Shown in pieces: positions 10,201 to 22,400 of a stretch of DNA of 22,926 bases. This DNA comes from Priapulus caudatus (lineage: Eukaryota > Priapulida > Priapulimorpha > Priapulimorphida > Priapulidae): NCBI RefSeq assembly GCF_000485595.1, contig NW_014577155.1:307085-330010 (forward strand), in the 5' to 3' direction. Position 1 is the stretch's first letter. Every line of letters begins with the position of its first letter. Position numbers and translations under genes: made by a program. A model generated the notes under the pieces. It was not told where the DNA came from. It worked only from the letters and a program-made list of their open reading frames with translations, and did no database searches.

Positions 10201-13200
10201 TGGATGGATGGATGGATGGATGGATGGATAGATGAATGGATGGATGGGATGGATGGATGGATGGATGGATGGATGGATGGATGAATGGATGGATGGATGG
10301 ATGGATGGATGGATGGGTGGATGGATGGATGGATGGATGGATGGATGGATGGATGGATGGATGGATGGATGGATGGATGGATGGATGGGTGGATGGATGG
10401 ATGGATGGATGGATGGATGGATGGATGGATGGATGGATGGATGGATGGATGGATGGATGAATGGAGGGATGGATAGATGGATGGATGGATGGATGGATGG
10501 ATGGATAGATGGATGGATGGATGGATGGATGGATGGCTGGATGGGTGGATGGATGGATGGATGGATGGATGGATGAATGGATGGATGGATGGATGGATGG
10601 ATGGATGGATGGATGGATGAATGGGTGGATGGATAAATGGATAGATGAACGAATAAATGGACGGATAGATGAACGGATGGATGAATTTTTCCCTCCCCCA
10701 CCTCTGCTCAGCAAGTTATGGCCCCGATGGGTTGTTAGGGCAAGCTGTAACATCAGCTGTAACATAGAGCAGCATGCAATCACAGAGCATGCAAGCAGAG
10801 AGCCACGCGTAGTGTGCACTCCTTACTACCTTCCGTCACATCTGCCAGGGTGAAGCACAGCAGCAGAATGCCCTATATGTGCACGTCAAACTGAAAATGA
10901 CGACAATCATGGTAACGGGCCAATCGCTAAAGGTAGACACGCGCGTCGCTAAGGTAGATGCTACAAAACTGAATACATACATAACAGCTGCTCTCAAAGA
11001 ATCATTTGTTGGCTCTGGTCTGGTTCAGGACCCCGGCACACACACCATCACTCTAACCACTAACCGTAAGCATAATCACTAGCCTTGACCCCTACCTTCA
11101 CCTCTAAGCCTAACGTTGACTCCAACCTTAACTGTAACCCTAATCCTAACTCTAACCATCACCCTAACCCTAACCATGCTGTAAACCTTACCCTAATCAT
11201 CACCCATTATTATGGACTGGGGTCCTAAAGTAGACTCGACCGAAACTCTCCGACAAAATAATCTAAATAAACACAGACTACAGTACGTAAGCATGCGCAA
11301 TACGATACACACACCCCGTGGCATCTAGCATGCCACATTATGACAGCACTGGGAATGACATTGCCTCGAAATCGAGACATCTCACGGAGCGGGGTTGCCA
11401 CCCAAAAATCAACTCACCTTATTTATTTCTCTTATTTATTAATTTTTTTCTTTAATTAATATCCAAGTTAATTTAAATATAAATCACAGTTATTAATTCA
11501 AGCAGTGGCCTTGAGTGTCGCCCTTGCTAAACGAGAAATTTATCGGTGAACTCACAACGAATGACACCTCAACCCCCCCCCCCCCCCACCCACATTGGTC
11601 ACTCCACATGATTTCGAATGGCAAAACAATCCAATCATTTAAACGGCTCACGTGCCTCGTGAGCGTACACATGACCAACGCTGACTTAGATTCACTCGCC
11701 TCGCCACGGCCGGATCAGCTAGTCTAAGATTAACCAACGTTCGCTAGCTCCCCCCCCCCCCAGGTCAAGCACAGCTCATTGCTGACACGCGCTTACCCTG
11801 TCTGGCGGCCGTGCGTCCGAACTTGCCGAGTTGTTGACCTCCGAGCTGTGGACAGCAGCGGCTGCGACGCCGTGTGACCCATCGTCCAGTATCAGTTCCT
11901 CGTCATCCGCATTCTGGAAAGACTGGTCGGGGAAAAAAACAAGAGAATGTGGCAAGTGGCGACACCTGCAGGGCAAATGCTACACTAAAACTGCAGACTG
12001 AGGGCACATGGCAGACTATTATTTATGCTAAAGGCACGCACTGACGGTACGTGGCAACACCTATGAGCTAGGCACTACACCAAAACTGTACTCAACTATC
12101 AGTACACTACATTAGAGCATTGTGCACACTCCCCGCCCCTGGGGTGTGGGGTGGGGGTGGGGGGTAATGGCTTTCAAGGCGTCTCTGGTTCCCAATTGGT
12201 TCACAAAGTTTCCTTCCCGTGTTGACATTCGGAAGTTGAAGCTCGGTTGGTTCGAGAATCGTGGTTTAATTTGTACGTATGATGTCGCAGAACATAGGGT
12301 ACATTCGTGTACATTAAAATAGAACATTAAGCTTCATTCGTACATTTGGATGATGGTTGAACGTTTTAAACCAAAATTTTTTTAACCAATGTTTTTTTGT
12401 GCCACATTTCACTACTCTAGCTTTGCTATTTTTATTTATAAATTCATGCTGGTAGGTGACCATATAAATAGATGACCATATAAACCATACAGAGCACATG
12501 TAGAAATTAATCGTAAAGCTTGTCAATGAACAATGCAGCTTTGAACAAGAGAGGAATCGTAATCATTGGGTATGTTCTGTGATAGGTTTCTGTGAGAGTT
12601 AAGAGTGCAGGGTGAGACACTACAAGCTTTTCGTGTTGCTACCCTAACATGCATAGCATTCCGAGACGAGAGACTTTCATTAGTGAAGGGAATAGGGGTT
12701 CCACTAATGAAGGGCTAAGCTTCCTCTGCCACCCTAGCTACAGGTTATACTCAGGGAAGAAATAGCACCTGTTCAACCTCCCTCACTGTGGTCACAAGTT
12801 TGTTACACATATCATGAGGGTGCTTAAAACAAATGTTCACGCTTTGTAGTGTGAATATCTACTGCCTACATGATAAAACCTTCTCAATATATCGTGTACA
12901 GTGGACAAAGACACGTTAATTGGCGAGCACGTCCCAAAGGGAGACTCTGCCCAAAAGAGAAAGAAGCAGCAGCATTGCTTAGCAGTAACAGTGAACACTG
13001 CAAGAGTTAGTAAGAAGACGGTGGCTTTTAAAACTACTGGGTCACCACACAAAACTGCCAAGCAACAAAGCAACCCTTAGTGATTAAGAACAGGCTGCAG
13101 TTAGTAGTTGTTAGTAGAAACAAGTAACGATTAATCCAGAGAGACATGATACAAGATTGCGTGGCACAGCTTTGCTGTTGATCCTAAGTGCTGCGCGCGG

Positions 13201-16200
13201 ATGAGCTGCGCAGTTCCGCGGGATATGCGCACGCGACCGCGGGAATGTTCAAGTATGAAGCGCTGTCCGCAGTGGAGACGTGCGCCAAATTCGAGGCCCA
13301 GCGCACGTCTCCACAGCGGTCAGCGGATGGTCTGTAGTTTTAGAAGATGACAATGATTATATGTGGACGATATTCTAGGAATTGGAGATTATAAAACAGT
13401 AACAAAAATCGCTCAGTCATGCTCCAGATTAGCTGAATCAAAAAGATTAGAATTTAGTATGAACAAAACAAATACAATGGTTATAAAATTCACAAACAAA
13501 GAAAGGATAGAGAAGGAGACCAAGGCAACCAAGGCAATAGGCAACCAAGCCAATAGGCAACCAAGTAATCAAAAAATGCACCAAATATTCATACCTAGGG
13601 GATTTAATTAATGATATAGGAGGTTATAACGATATGATAAGAGTCCGAACTGAAAAATGTTGATGATGAGCCGTTTCATGATGAGCAAAATAATATTATT
13701 ATCATGGGCAGAAAAAGCAAAATTATGGAAATCATACTATAGAAGCAAGAGCTGAAATTATACAAATCGCAGTTTTACCTTCCTTCGTAAATAACAGAGA
13801 AACATGCACTAACTTAACTAAGGAAAAAGTAAAAATGTTGGAGGATTTCCAAATGAGTGCCTGCGCAGAATAATAATACACGCAGAAAAAATAAAATCTA
13901 CGGAAAAGCATTGAAAGACGATGAAAATTCCAAGGAAAGATACGGAAAATCGAATAAAATAACATATAGTTCTATACGAGTAATCGGTGGTAAATACATT
14001 AAAAACGCATTATTTGAAAATCCCATATTTTACTTATTATAACATCCAAGAGATGGCGCTGTGGCGTGAACATTGGCTGTATTGATGAAAAATGTTCAAT
14101 GAATGACGCACTCGTTCACTTCCAACAGTGAGTGAAAATGCGGAAAATTTTCCTCTTCGATGCGAAATGCATCGGCGAGCATTTATTATTTACGAAAAGT
14201 AAATAGGCGGCAAAAACGGTAGGAACAGGAACCGCGTCAACGTCGGTCACGCCCCATTCATGCCCATCAACGAAGAAGGCGAGGCTTATTCAGATACGGA
14301 GATGTGAAAATTCAACAGAAGGACGTAGCGCAGTGCGCTAAACAGCGTGTTATTTTCGTTTTTGTGCCAAACTTTATCGTAGGAAACCGTTCTAGCCTAG
14401 CAGAATGCCCTAGTTCCTGAGATCGGCGATTCCATGCTGTTATGGGTCCCCACCTATAAAAATATCAAACAGAGGTGCGGCGTAGGCTGTGATTGGAAGA
14501 CACAAAGTGTCAATCCTCGGCGAGCCTCGGCATTACATGATATTTATTGTATGTGAGTTGTTTTAACCACTGTGTCAGATTATTGTGTGGGGGTCATTTC
14601 ACCCCCAGTGATTGGTCTCTAGTTACTCACCCAAACTTTAACTTATAGTCATAACACTGGCTGCCTCAAGGGAGTGCCAACCTAGCTACAAGAGTAGAAT
14701 CTTAAACGCCAGCTAGGAAGCGTTTAGGACCCACTGATGCAGGGTTACCATACGTCCCCTACTACGCAATTCAGACTATTAATAACTTCTCCTGTAATCT
14801 CACTCTACTCAACGCTCTTCAACACTTGCGGTGTTTGTCAGAGCTCAGGAGGCTCAATAGAAACGATGCGTAATTTTTAGGGGGCATGAAAAAATTAGGA
14901 AATATGTATTTACATTACTTTTTACACCGTCATACATGGTCTCCCCAAAAGCTGGTTTCGGTATAGATTGAAACTTCAGATAACTTAACTTTAAATTAAT
15001 TTAGTTAGACTTTTCATGCAGGGATTCACAAGAGAACAATTTTGGTCCAAGTGAAAGCAAGGCACGTACGTAACATGAAAGGGGCACATGCAGTTTTAGG
15101 GGGTGGCCTGCAACAGAAGCGCCCAACGCCTAGCCACGAATGTGAGTCTAGATGCACATCCACTGTGATGCTCCCCTCGGTTACATGTGGGAGGACTATG
15201 GTTACCCTAGCTTCATGCAGATAAGCATTCGGCAGGCAAAATATGGCTGACCTGATGTCCGCTAATGCTGTAATACGAGTCAGCTACAATGAGCTCACTG
15301 TCATCGTCCTTGTCCTCGTCTAACGGCTACAAAAATCAAACAAAAAACAAAGAAGAAAAGCTTATTAAAGGCAAGCAAGCTACTCTACTACCATGCTGAC
15401 ACATGCACATTCACGTACTGTGAGGAGGACCTCGACAGAGTAGGTTTATATAAACAGTCCCCCTCTACTCCACATGCAGGAACTCAATACATAGCCATGT
15501 TCCTGTTTCCCCCTGTCTAGGTAATTTAATAAATACATAGTAGAACACTGGATGGGGGATGCAAAGTGCGGAAATAATACGTGACATCAAGCAACAATAT
15601 AGAAACATAATATGCAGTATAGAACACATACATAACCGTTACATTGATGTGAAAAATACAACATGCGATTCACTAGGAGACTTCACAGTTAAGCGTGTTG
15701 TGTACCAACAAAGTGAAAGTTTTTACACAGTGCGGATAAACTCAAAGAACTGTTCGTAAACTTGTGGCACGTATGGTCTCACAAAAGATTCATCAGAGTT
15801 AGTATTTTGTCAAGATTTTCAATACTGTGTCATTCGGAAGTTAAAAAGCCAGTGTACCCTATCGATATGAATAGTAATGTAGAGCCTTGACACTGTGAGA
15901 CATGGTTGCATCATGCTTGCCCCTCATCCTCCTACAAACACACCAACCCTTACATCTTTTTGCTGTTCTCAGATAGGTGCTGACACGTGGCAGGGATTTG
16001 AAACTGTATTTCTCATATGAAGCTTTGCATTTGTCTTGCTATTCTTTTACTACTACTGCAAGCTTTAAAAGGACAACCCCCTCCAAACCCAGTTAAGATA
16101 GTAAGGAAGACTTTTTAACTATCTTGATTCATCAGTGGCGACATGCACTGCCATCTACACCATTCTCTGTCCAATAAGTGAACAGTACCTTTAATTTGGT

Positions 16201-18486
16201 CATACGAAAGCATGCGCAGCAGAGAGGTGACGTAGGTATCTGAGGCAGCAGGAAGGCAAAAGACAAGAGTCACTCATAAGGCAATTATAGAGACTACACA
16301 CTCAAACATGGCGTACACAAAAAATCGTAACGTTTCAAACCATTTGGGCCGTTGACAGAAGAAACATCATGAATAATTATGACTACACTTCATGTTGAAA
16401 AGTAGAACCTAGACTTGATGTCTGCATCATGATGTCATAACTAATTATTGCTTTATGAACATTTGCTTTATGAATGCCGATACGAATCCAGCATTTACGA
16501 ATGACTTTGAGCTACCCTATATTTCATTGTTGCTGCACATTAGTACCGCATGTTGGATACTTGATGCGTGTAGATCGCTCACACAGCTAGTCACATCTGC
16601 ACGGCCAATCAAAAATCATTTGACATCGCATCTCACTCAATCCTGAGCCCCAGATGAACCAATTTGGATCGAATTTGTAAAAGAGCGATTGATCAAGTTA
16701 ATTTTTGGGACTGTCCTCTATACTCTTTACCTCTCACAATGATATGGAAATGCCATTTGAGTTCCACAGTGATTGTTTCGCCACCTTCCAAGTTTGCACA
16801 TACCGTTTGTACAGCCATCTGACAACAACACAGCGTACACCCCTGATGTTTAAATTTCGGTCAAAAATCGAAAACGCAGTCTTTCGTTAAGTATATTATT
16901 ATATAATAGCCGGTTGCACTGTGTTATAACAGTGTCCCGGGCTTGTATTTGACAGCCGAAATCTACGACATGGACGCGAATTGAGGGTACTGCGTGTACG
17001 CAATGGTGATGAGAAACTGGCATTCACGCAACCGATTGAATATCCGCGAAAACGAAATCAGTGCATTGCGGAGGCGTGGACGGAGTCTCTATGGGTCGCC
17101 GATCCACTATGCCAAACCCGCACTGCCCCACCCGGAATCGAAGACGAAGGGTATACCTAAAGTAATAATAGTGTACAAGGGTACACTAACCTATGCGTGC
17201 GTTGAGCGTTGCGTTCGTAATACGCAGCTGAACGACTGATTAATAACACGACTCGTTATCGACAAAACGACAAAGCTACACGGTCATTCCAGGCTCCACG
17301 CCGTGCAAGCCCTAAAGCTCCAGCTAATTACGTCATCATCTCTAATACGCAGCATCAAATAGCATCAAGTAGAGGGTATTGAATAGTATCGTGACATAGA
17401 AGAAGCCGGTGTGGTATCGAATAGTATCGTGACATAGAGGAAGCCGGTGCAGTATCAAATAGTATCGTGACATAGAGGAAGCCGGTGCGGTATCAAATAG
17501 TATCATGACATAGAGGAAGCCGGTGCAGTATTGATTAGCATTGTTGCGTAGAGGAAGCCAGTGTGGTCACTCACCGTGTTTGCCTGCTCGTCGGTGGTCA
17601 GCAGCCGCGCGAGGGGCATGCAGAAGGTGGGTAGAGTCTCGGTGAGGAGAGGTCGGCTGTTCGTCAACAGTGGCTTGAGAAATCTGATCGAGCGGTGAAG
17701 GAAACAACATGGCCACCGCAGCACATAAAGCAACACGGCCACTGCAGAAAAGACAACAATATGGCCACCACAGCGAAGAAAACAATATGGTCAATAAGTT
17801 AATGCAAACAATATGGCAAATAAGTAATTGCACATAGATCGGCCAAGTGACACGCACACGCACGCGCACAGGCATGCACGCACACACACGCACACACACA
17901 CATACAGGCAAGGCCACCGCCGCCGCCGCCGATGAAAGGATACTTGTAGTCGAAGTTGTACCAGACGCGGACGAGCCGAGCCTTCTCCTGCGCGCGCGCC
18001 TCGTGCGACAGTGGCGCCACGTGGGACGCCACGTGTGGCGACGACGGGCTCGGCTGCGACGAGTGAGAAATAGACGACACGTTCTGATACGATTCCTATC
18101 GACCGCGAATGTGAGAGGCAGCGTGAAAGAAACACCCGGGGTGCGTGAGCGAGCGACAGAGCAACGCAGCGCAGATGATCAGACGACTACAGAACACGGG
18201 AAGCGAGAGCAAACGACAGAGTGACAAAACATGGCAGACAGATGATGCATGAGAGAGTAACAGAATGAGACAACTTGCACACAGTTACTGACAGACGAAA
18301 CATATAAGTTATAGAGGGGTGAGAGTTACAACTATTACCCAGTAATATAAACTTAATCATAAGTGACCAGTTAGAAGATATTTAATAATAGTGAATGATC
18401 ACATTAAATAATAGATATATTAGAAGTGAATACTGTTATAATTTACTCGTGATATCGAATGCTGAATGAATGAATGGGTGGCTTGT

Positions 18487-18566
<80 letters not shown>

Positions 18567-19397
18567 AAGAGTGAAAGAGCGCTAGAGAGAAAGAGAGAGA
18601 GAGAGAGAGAGTGAGAGAGGTGACTCAAGAGACAAATAGAGTGGATGAGCCACACAACAGATGTAGAGGGAGTAATAATAGATAGGCCGACTAATAGATA
18701 CGACTACATCCACAATGAATGGGACATTCCACTACATAGTGTTCAATACACCCATATTATATCTATAGCAACTTATCACAAATACTATTTGCAAGAATCC
18801 ACATGACATATATCAGTTTCTCACTTACTCACACTTAAACCAAAAGGTAAAAAATATTATGTCATTATTTTTGTGAGTAGGAATAGTAACAAGTAACTGT
18901 CATGCTCAGAAACCTAACATAAATTTAATCATATCTTATAATTAAACCACACTGGAAAACACATTTGGAGTGAATAGGCAGTTGAAGCGAGAAACTGATA
19001 GCAAATGTGTTTAATTTACTAAAATTATATGACATTAAGTTGGCTCCAGCATTACAAACACTTGTAATGGAATTCTCACTGTTTCCTATGCCAACTTTAC
19101 CACCACATGCGTGCATGCTCACTTGTTTACAACAATTACGACAGCTAGTCAGTCTATACAATCTCAGAGAAACATTTATATATAGCACAGATGAATTGCA
19201 AGTAGGGATATAGAGGATATCTCTCTGTGCGTGTGCGTGCGTGAGCGTGCGAGTGCGTGTGTACACACGTGTGTGTTTGCACGTGTGTGCGTGCGCGTGC
19301 GTATGTTTGTATGTGTGTGTGCGTGTGTGTGTGCACACGTGTATGTGTGTGTCTGTGTCTGTGTGTGTCTGCATGCGTGCGTGCATGCATGCGTGCG

Positions 19398-19442
<45 letters not shown>

Positions 19443-22400
19443 ATGTGTGTGTGTGTGTCTGTGTGTGTCTGTCTGTGTGTGTCTGCATGCGTGCATGTGC
19501 GTATGTGTTACGTATTGCCATTTTCTTGCAATTCATCAGTGCCAGTCCACCAGGAATATTCTATCACAGATAAACAGGTTGAGCGAACGTCGTGACGGTA
19601 ACGTAACTCTACACATCGTCGCCGACGTGCTCTAACAAGTGAACATGCATGGACACGTGCTGCCTCCGACTTACGGTCCTTACAGCTGTGAAGTGGTGCA
19701 TTTCCTGCTCATCCTCAACACCAACCCTGAAAACGAATGGAGGACATTCAACATTTATTGTCACTTACAAGGAATCAATCCAATTCTAAACATTCCTTAC
19801 GATGTTACACTAAGTTAACTGATTGTGCACTCACACACGTGCACACGCACGCGCGCACGCACGCACGCACACAGTACCTGATCTTCAGCCATGAGAGCAT
19901 GGGCGTGGTGCATCCACCGAGCACGATGACGGTGAACAGCACGATGATGACCGTCGTGCTGAGCATCGTCTGCCGCGCGACCGACGCCGTGTTACGGATG
20001 GCCAGCGCGTACGCTATCGCTCCACGCAACCCTGCGACATATCATGATACGCACATCAGCAACCGCCACACCATTACATTCCTACGTTATTCATATCATG
20101 ACGTATACATACATCAGCAACCGACACACCATTACATTGTTACATTATTCATAGCATGATGTATACATACATCATCAACCGTCACACAGTTTCATTCTTA
20201 CATCTTTCATATCATGATGTGTACATGTCATGCACCTGTGCCATTCTGCTTGAGGAAGAGACATAGTCTCGCAAGCTCGCTCGATAAGGTAAATTTATGA
20301 CACCATATTCTATTTTGATTTTAATGTTATGAATCCACTGGTGTCTGTGTGCTTTCCTTATAATCGCTCTCTCTCTCTCTCTCTCTCTCTCCTGCTCTCT
20401 CTCACTCTCGCTCTCTCTCCCTCTATCTCTGTGTATATATATGGTGCCACCTACCGGCGAACATCATCATGTGCTGATATGCGTAGGTGATCTTCTGCTT
20501 GCGACCGAGGTTGAGCAAGAATGAGAGCGGATAGACGTTCATCGCACGGCCAATCACGATCGCCACCTATGCAGCCGGGGGGGTCAAGGACACGAACGAG
20601 GTCACGGCACAGCCAAGCAGTCAAGAATGCATTTGTCTCTCACTCCCTTCCTCCCATCTTCCCCTTCTCTCTACATCCCTTCCTCCCCCTCAATCTATCT
20701 CACACTATATATCTCACTCTCCCTCTCTACCTCTCTTTCACTTTCTCTCCTTCTGTCTCTCTCCCTCCCTCCCTCCCATCCTCTGACCTTGCCTTCTTCT
20801 CCCTCTGTGTCTCTCTCCCTCTCCCTCCCATCCTCCTCACCCTTGCATCCCACTCTTTATGTCTATCTCTCCCTTTCCCTCTCCCTCTCTCCCTCCCATC
20901 CTCCTCACCCTTGCATCCCACTCTTTCTGTCTCTTTCCCTCTCCTCCTGTCACGCTCCATCTATCTATCTATCTTTCTCTCTCTCTCTCTCTCGCTCGCC
21001 CAACAAGGATACTATTGCTAGCATGATGAAGCCGACCTCCCAGTGATGGTTACTGAACGTGAAAACAGACACGCCGATGTAGCTGAAGATGAAATTCTCC
21101 GAGAGGAAGTTGAGAAGCTCAAACAACTGCAACAAATGTAGATCTCGTCAGAAACATTTTAACAGCTCATCGATAGATTTTACTGAGTCATGCTACTGCT
21201 AACACTGTGCTTATCACGTTCACAATGATATCAAGAGTGAATAAAAACCCAAATTTGTTTATATTTACTTCTAATAATATACTACTGTTATATTTATTAC
21301 ATTTACTATGTTATACTATTGCTGCTATTGCTACTGCTGCTGCTAGTACTCTTTTACAATTTTTACCAAATTAATATGTTATATCATGTTCATAGCCCAT
21401 CCCTTATGACATACAAATCAGACATAAATAGAAAAAAGATCACTCTGTATTAACGAACACAGAACTATGGAAAGTGCATGTCTCCCCTGTGGGGATGTGT
21501 CTGAAGTAAAGTATACGTGTCTGTAGCACGACAAACCAATAATTAATAACAATAACCCTAACAACATACAAAACCAGATTAGGGCAGACAACGACCATTC
21601 CTTGGCTCGCAAACAGACCTAAGGTAAATATCTCGCAGGGGCACGCACCGACTACTGAGCAACAGATGTGTATTTGGGGGCATACCTGCTTCGTCCTCCC
21701 CCGCGACTCCACGGATAGGTTGTTGTACGTGTAGTGAGCCTGTGTGATGCCACAGAAGAGAACAGCCACGATTCCTGCAAGAAACCATGTTGATTACTGC
21801 TGCGGGGAGAGAAGGGAGAGGGAGAGGAAGAGAGAGAAATATAGAGGGTTAGAGAGAGAAAGAGGGAGGGAGGGAGGGAGGTTGGGAGGGATAAAGGGAG
21901 GGATGGAGGGAGAGAGGGAGGAAGGGGGAGAGGGAGAGGGAGGGAGAAAGAAAGAGTGAGATAGAGAGGGAGAGGGAGAGAGAATCAGAGATAGACGCAT
22001 AGAGAGCTATAATAATATTATATAATAAATAATATAATAAATAATATTATTTATAGAGTATATAGCTACACACATGGCTCATAGACATGTTCGAACGCTT
22101 CAACGGCAGACATAGACAGCGACAGAGACAGCAGATGTTTCAGGCGTACCGGTGAGTTCTGCAGCCTCGGCCATCAGGAACGTGCTGTAGGACATGAGAA
22201 AGAACAACGCCGTCTCCAGCAGAGGATACTCCTTGATCTTCGTGAACTTTGTCAGGTGCACCGCGGTTAAGGAATCTGTAGCTGCAGTGACCCCTCCCCA
22301 CACTCGCCCCTCCCCTCCCAGGTTTCAATGATTACCGCACAATCATGACAGAGCAACCACCTCACGACTTATCATTCCTTAGTTGTGCAATGCCCCCTTA

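Larger units (their letters stand above)
7294..11796 (-). other. 4.5-kb last intron of the exchanger gene
   Basis: No coding exon seen. Content on the + strand: TA repeat near 7521-7544, AT-rich TTAAATTAAA sequence at about 8150-8280, two small transposons (8736-9164, 9429-9948), telomere-like tracts at about 8665-8735, 9165-9260 and 11050-11200, a long GGAT array (10131-10685) and two poly(C) runs (about 11573-11588 and 11750-11761). Confidence 0.75.
11923..15251 (-). other. 3.3-kb exchanger intron
   Basis: Contains a reverse-transcriptase remnant (13357-13873 on the + strand), a strong hairpin (13261-13325), and a diverged pair of segments sharing GTGGC(G/A)ACACCT and CTACAC(T/C)AAAACTG at about 11957-11993 and 12050-12090. 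No exon was found in the remainder. Confidence 0.65.
18054..19674 (-). other. 1.6-kb exchanger intron
   Basis: Contains a GA tract (18486-18618) and a TG-rich tract (19219-19500). No coding exon seen; the long Cys/Val and His/Thr frames are repeat artefacts. Confidence 0.7.

Noticed and set aside
10057-10853. Long open frames of HPSI or WMDG repeats on both strands (up to 234 codons)
   Set aside because: They are translations of a GGAT tetranucleotide array, which lacks stops in several frames; no conserved domain, no splice context.
11050-11200. Possible true telomere or telomere-adjacent position
   Set aside because: The CCTAAC repeats are short, degenerate and lie inside an intron between coding exons of one gene.
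13363-13611. Frame starting VDDILGIG as a functional host gene
   Set aside because: It is a YVDD reverse-transcriptase fragment with an upstream stop and later frame changes, so a dead retroelement piece.
14320-14400. tRNA- or SINE-like box A (TAGCGCAGTGCGCTAA) and weak box B (GTTCTAGCC)
   Set aside because: No cloverleaf could be folded by eye and the box B is poor; not enough to call a tRNA or SINE.
14580-14620. Short GTGGGGGTCATTTCACCCCC hairpin as a terminator or small RNA
   Set aside because: A seven- to eight-base stem alone is expected by chance, and hairpin terminators do not apply in this genome.
17791-18224. Overlapping frames of 93-125 codons on both strands
   Set aside because: They are shadows of the exchanger exon 17944-18053 and of the neighbouring CA repeat.
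19154-19635. Cys/Val-rich and His/Thr-rich frames over 100 codons
   Set aside because: Products of the TG/CA microsatellite; no cysteine-rich toxin-like framework, signal peptide or splice-supported context.
20521-21046. Ser/Leu/Pro-rich + strand frames of 139-166 codons
   Set aside because: They lie in the polypyrimidine tract inside an exchanger intron and run antisense through true exons.
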